From the NCBI GenBank assembly GCA_903903715.1, contig CAIUZX010000583.1, positions 1-5,841 of the forward strand: 5,841 bases of DNA, written 5' to 3'. This document shows, one piece after another, positions 4,948 to 5,841 of this stretch; within the stretch, counting starts at the first letter, position 1; every line of letters starts with the position of its first letter. The notes under the pieces were generated by a model. That model did not search any database, was not told the DNA's origin, and saw only the letters and a program-made list of their open reading frames with translations. The position numbers and the translations under genes were made by a program. The DNA comes from an uncultured Caulobacterales bacterium (GTDB taxonomy: Bacteria > Pseudomonadota > Alphaproteobacteria > Caulobacterales > Caulobacteraceae).

Positions 4948-5841
4948 GTGGCGCTGAAGCTCGCTATTGTCGGAAGGCCGAATGTCGGCAAGTCGACCCT
5001 GTTCAATCGTCTGGCGGGCAAGAAGCTCGCCATCGTGGACGATCGCCCCGGCGTGACCCGCGACCGGCGGGAGGCCAGCGGCCGGCTGGGCGATCTCGAC
5101 CTTGTCCTGATCGACACCGCAGGCTTCGAGGACGTCGACGACGACAGCCTGGAATCCCGCATGCGGGCCCAGACGGAGCAGGCGGTGGACGACGCCGACG
5201 TCTGCCTGTTCGTGGTCGACGCCCGGGAGGGGGTGGTTCCCCTGGACCACATCTTCGCCGAGGTCCTGCGCCGCAAGGGCGGCAAGGTGGTGCTGGCCGC
5301 CAACAAGGCCGAGGGCCGCGCCGCCGAGATCGGGGTGGCGGAAGCCTTCTCGCTGGGCTTTGGCGAGCCCATCGCCCTGTCCGCCGAGCACGGGGAGGGG
5401 ATGAGCGATCTCTTCACCGCCCTGATCGCCGCCGCCCCGGAGGCCTATCCGGACGAGGAGGATGAGGGCGATGAGGATCTGGACGGCGACGACGGCGAGG
5501 AGCTGTCGGGCCCGCAGGTCGACCCCACGCTGCCGCTCCGCATCGCCATCATCGGGCGCCCGAATGCGGGCAAGTCCACCCTGGTCAACCGCCTGATCGG
5601 GGAGGAGCGCCTGCTCGTCGGCCCCGAGGCCGGCATCACCCGCGACGCCATCCCCGTGGACTGGAGCTGGGACGGCCGCCCCGTCCGCCTCGTCGACACA
5701 GCGGGCCTGCGCCGGAAAGCGCGGGTCCAGCAGCACCTGGAGCGCCTCTCCACCGCCGACACCCTGCGCGCGCTGACGTTTGCCGAGGTCGTGATCCTCG
5801 TCATGGACGCCAACAACGCCTTCGAGACCCAGGACCTGCAG
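4948..5841 (+). CDS. der: ribosome biogenesis GTPase Der (EngA), partial at right edge
   Basis: The open frame from GTG 4948 gives 298 codons to the window edge. Der is an essential double-GTPase needed for late 50S ribosomal subunit assembly. G domain 1 shows G1 GRPNVGKST (9-17), G2 region GVTRDR (35-40), G3 DTAG (56-59), G4 NKAE (119-122) and G5 SAEHG (145-149). An acidic linker (169-185, 13 of 17 residues Asp or Glu) joins it to G domain 2, with G1 GRPNAGKST (203-211), GITRD (229-233) and DTAGLRRKARV (250-260). The sequence then breaks off before G4 of the second domain. The missing part should be the rest of G domain 2 and the C-terminal KH-like domain; complete proteins are about 450-500 residues. 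GGAAAGGG at 4936-4943 is a suitable ribosome-binding site and supports the GTG start. First-domain G4 carries Glu where NKxD is usual. Confidence 0.96.
   Translation, partial: MALKLAIVGRPNVGKSTLFNRLAGKKLAIVDDRPGVTRDRREASGRLGDLDLVLIDTAGFEDVDDDSLESRMRAQTEQAVDDADVCLFVVDAREGVVPLDHIFAEVLRRKGGKVVLAANKAEGRAAEIGVAEAFSLGFGEPIALSAEHGEGMSDLFTALIAAAPEAYPDEEDEGDEDLDGDDGEELSGPQVDPTLPLRIAIIGRPNAGKSTLVNRLIGEERLLVGPEAGITRDAIPVDWSWDGRPVRLVDTAGLRRKARVQQHLERLSTADTLRALTFAEVVILVMDANNAFETQDLQ

Noticed and set aside
4906..5736. Minus-strand open frame antisense to der
   Set aside because: It lies opposite unambiguous Der GTPase motifs; its translation has no recognisable motif and it has no independent support.

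Overview
The window reads as ordinary chromosome from a GC-rich alphaproteobacterium. Gene content, the sigma-70-type promoter sequences (TTGTGG or CTGGCG, 17 bp, GCTATA) and the style of the Der and BamB proteins fit Caulobacterales (Caulobacter, Phenylobacterium or Brevundimonas-like). That placement is inference, since there is no rRNA or other direct taxonomic marker. All genes share a similar strongly GC-rich codon use, and I see no insertion sequence, phage, CRISPR, tRNA or rRNA.

Layout from left to right. Bases 1-808 (minus strand) hold most of a DMT/EamA-family membrane transporter whose C-terminus lies beyond the left edge. Bases 809-1051 are a divergent intergenic region with weak promoter candidates on both strands. 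Bases 1052-2504 (plus strand) are a tight three-gene unit: a small three-helix membrane protein resembling DUF6249, an ECF (extracytoplasmic function) sigma factor, and a small membrane protein that overlaps the sigma gene by 8 nt and is the natural candidate for its anti-sigma factor. Bases 2505-2721 are a regulatory gap with a good promoter candidate and inverted repeats. Bases 2722-4853 carry an envelope-biogenesis pair: a single-pass membrane protein with a YfgM/TPR-like periplasmic domain, then bamB, the outer-membrane assembly lipoprotein, overlapping at ATGA. After a 94-bp gap with its own strong-looking promoter, der (engA) starts with GTG at 4948 and runs off the right edge.

How the genes fit together. 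The order yfgM-like, bamB, der matches the hisS-yfgM-bamB-der neighbourhood of E. coli and other proteobacteria. It links inner-membrane secretion/chaperone functions, outer-membrane beta-barrel assembly and ribosome assembly. The ECF sigma unit next to it plausibly senses an envelope or redox signal, but nothing in the sequence shows its stimulus or regulon. I found no convincing undescribed system. The most interesting points are the sigma unit with a non-zinc putative anti-sigma and a cysteine cluster in the sigma factor, the inverted repeat at the predicted start site upstream of the yfgM-like gene, and the acidic inter-domain linker and NKAE G4 motif in Der.
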